Source of the DNA: Actinomycetes bacterium
Lineage (GTDB): Bacteria; Actinomycetota; Actinomycetes; Actinomycetales; Dermatophilaceae
DNA length: 6,433 bases
Assembly (NCBI GenBank): GCA_023389095.1
Contig: JAEWFB010000355.1
Span: 1-6,433 of the forward strand
Direction of reading: 5' to 3'
Below are positions 5,708 through 6,433 of this stretch, piece by piece (position 1 is the first letter of the stretch; the number at the start of each line of letters is the position of its first letter). The notes below the pieces were generated by a model. The model ran no database searches. It worked only from the letters and a program-made list of their open reading frames with translations, and had not been told where the DNA came from. The translations under genes and the position numbers were made by a program.

Positions 5708-5727
5708 GCCCCCTCCCGCGTGGGGGC
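5708..5727 (+). other. Intercistronic GC hairpin between the RibD-like genes
   Basis: GCCCCC (5708-5713) pairs with GGGGGC (5722-5727) around an 8-nt loop. It lies in the 53-nt gap between the two tandem RibD-like genes, 10 nt before the next ribosome binding site. No T-run follows, so full termination is doubtful; it may stabilise the upstream message or lower downstream expression. Confidence 0.4.
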
Positions 5728-5736
5728 GAACCCACT

Positions 5737-5743
5737 GGAAGGA
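5737..5743 (+). promoter_or_regulatory. Ribosome binding site pointing to GTG 5750
   Basis: GGAAGGA lies 6 nt before GTG 5750. It supports this codon as the original start of the second RibD-like gene, even though that frame no longer joins the body of the protein. No comparable site precedes GTG 5814 or ATG 5817. Confidence 0.6.
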
Positions 5744-5749
5744 ACCGCC

Positions 5750-6350
5750 GTGTCCGACGTGATCGCCATCATGTCCATGTCCCTACGGCTTCGTCGCCGG
5801 CCCCGACGACGACGTGATGAAGGTGTTCGACTGGTACTTCGGCTCGGGCGACGTCGAGGTCAGCACCGGCGGGTCGGACGCGATGACGTTCCGGGTGTCC
5901 GAGCCGAGCGCCCGGTACATCCGCGGCCTGACGTCCGAGCTCGGTGCCGTGCTCACCGGTCGCCGCACCTTCGAGGTCGCGCAGGGCTGGGGTGGCAACC
6001 ACGCGTGGGGGCCTGCCTTCGTCCTGGCCCACGAGGTGCCCGAGGGGTGGCCGCGGCCCGACTCGTCGGTGCACTTCGTGTCCGACGGCGTCGAGAGCGC
6101 CGTACAGCAGGCGAAGGCCGCCGCGGGCGGGAAGTCCGTCGGCGTCCACGGTGCCGACACGATCCAGCAACTCCTCAACGCCGGTCTCGTCGACCAGCTC
6201 TGCATCGACATCTCGGCCGTCCTCCTCGGGTCCGGGGTGCGACTCTTCGACCAGCTCGCCGGCATGCCCGCCTTCCTCGGCGACCCGTCGGTCGTCTCGG
6301 GCGTCGGTGTGACCCACCTGCGCTACCCGGTGCTCGACGCCCAGCCATGA
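5750..6350 (+). CDS. Dihydrofolate reductase family (RibD C-terminal) protein, apparently frameshifted
   Basis: The body, from about 5787 to TGA 6348-6350, encodes a RibD C-terminal/DHFR-like protein: GFVAGPDDDVMKVFDWYF, LTGRRTFEVAQGW, GVHGADTIQQLLNAGLVDQ and LLGSGVRLFDQL. It is a paralogue of the gene just upstream. The family N terminus, MSDVIAIMSMSL, is present but in another frame, starting at GTG 5750 behind GGAAGGA. Restoring 2 nt between 5784 and 5785 would give SMSLDGFVAGPDDD, the canonical family motif, and a 200-residue protein. So the gene has lost 2 nt or the read has an error there. As written, only the segment from GTG 5814 or ATG 5817 is open (178 or 177 residues), without a ribosome binding site and lacking the first strand and the SLDG motif, probably non-functional. 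The stop overlaps the next ATG (ATGA), so an operon is likely. The family call is firm; whether it is a true pseudogene is open. Confidence 0.8.
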
Positions 6351-6433
6351 CCAGACCGTTCCGGTTCGGCGTCGTCGCGCCGCTGCTCACCGACGTGCCA
6401 GCGTGGCGGGACCAGGTGCGGCGCATCGCCGAC
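6347..6433 (+). CDS. LLM class (likely F420-dependent) oxidoreductase, N-terminal fragment
   Basis: ATG 6347 overlaps the preceding TGA (ATGA) and opens a frame that runs off the window after 29 codons. The visible start, MTRPFRFGVVAPLL followed by AWRDQVRRIAD, matches the first beta strand and helix of luciferase-like TIM-barrel oxidoreductases, in particular the actinobacterial F420-dependent kind that begin with R-P-F-R-F-G-V. Such enzymes use reduced F420 or FMN to act on small organic substrates. The ATGA overlap implies translational coupling with the RibD-like gene. Only the N terminus is seen, so the cofactor is an inference from resemblance. Confidence 0.68.
   Translation, partial: MTRPFRFGVVAPLLTDVPAWRDQVRRIAD

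Noticed and set aside
5775..5795. Programmed +1 frameshifting as the normal way to express the second RibD-like protein.
   Set aside because: No known slippery pattern or stimulating structure is evident, and a +1 shift would drop or change the conserved Asp of SLDG, whereas a 2-nt loss explains the sequence exactly. Kept only as a remote alternative.

Overview
The window is very GC-rich DNA with strong G/C preference at third codon positions, GTG and TTG starts, a Tat-exported protein and the start of a likely F420-dependent oxidoreductase. This points to a high-GC actinobacterium; genus cannot be fixed from the sequence. It looks like an ordinary chromosomal region of small enzyme and hypothetical genes. 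I see no rRNA, tRNA, CRISPR, transposase or phage gene.

Left part (1-1786, + strand): the 3' end of a sugar phosphate isomerase/epimerase-like gene is followed after 2 nt by a Gfo/Idh/MocA oxidoreductase, a common sugar or inositol-type catabolic pairing. A double BON-domain protein follows immediately. Its stop lies 7 nt from the convergent stop of the next gene.

Centre-left (1794-3202, - strand): a two-gene operon encodes a DUF1326 protein with a CxCxxxCxC cluster and a DUF2182 polytopic membrane protein. Their ends overlap by 13 nt, which suggests translational coupling and a shared metal-related role. Both families lack an established function, so this is the most likely poorly described system here.

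Centre (3203-4522): a divergent promoter region holds consensus-like -35 boxes on the minus strand. It also holds a seven-residue leader ORF with a strong ribosome binding site just ahead of a small Tat-exported protein. A nitroreductase follows, separated by a perfect 7-bp GC hairpin.

Right part (4583-6433): a minus-strand two-helix membrane protein is divergent from a + strand cluster of two tandem RibD C-terminal/dihydrofolate-reductase-like proteins and a luciferase-like oxidoreductase that runs off the window. The second RibD-like gene appears frameshifted: its conserved N-terminal motif lies in a different frame from its body, consistent with a 2-nt loss near 5784/5785. Its stop and the next start overlap as ATGA. 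Together with the nitroreductase, the right half is rich in flavin/deazaflavin/NAD(P)H-type redox enzymes.
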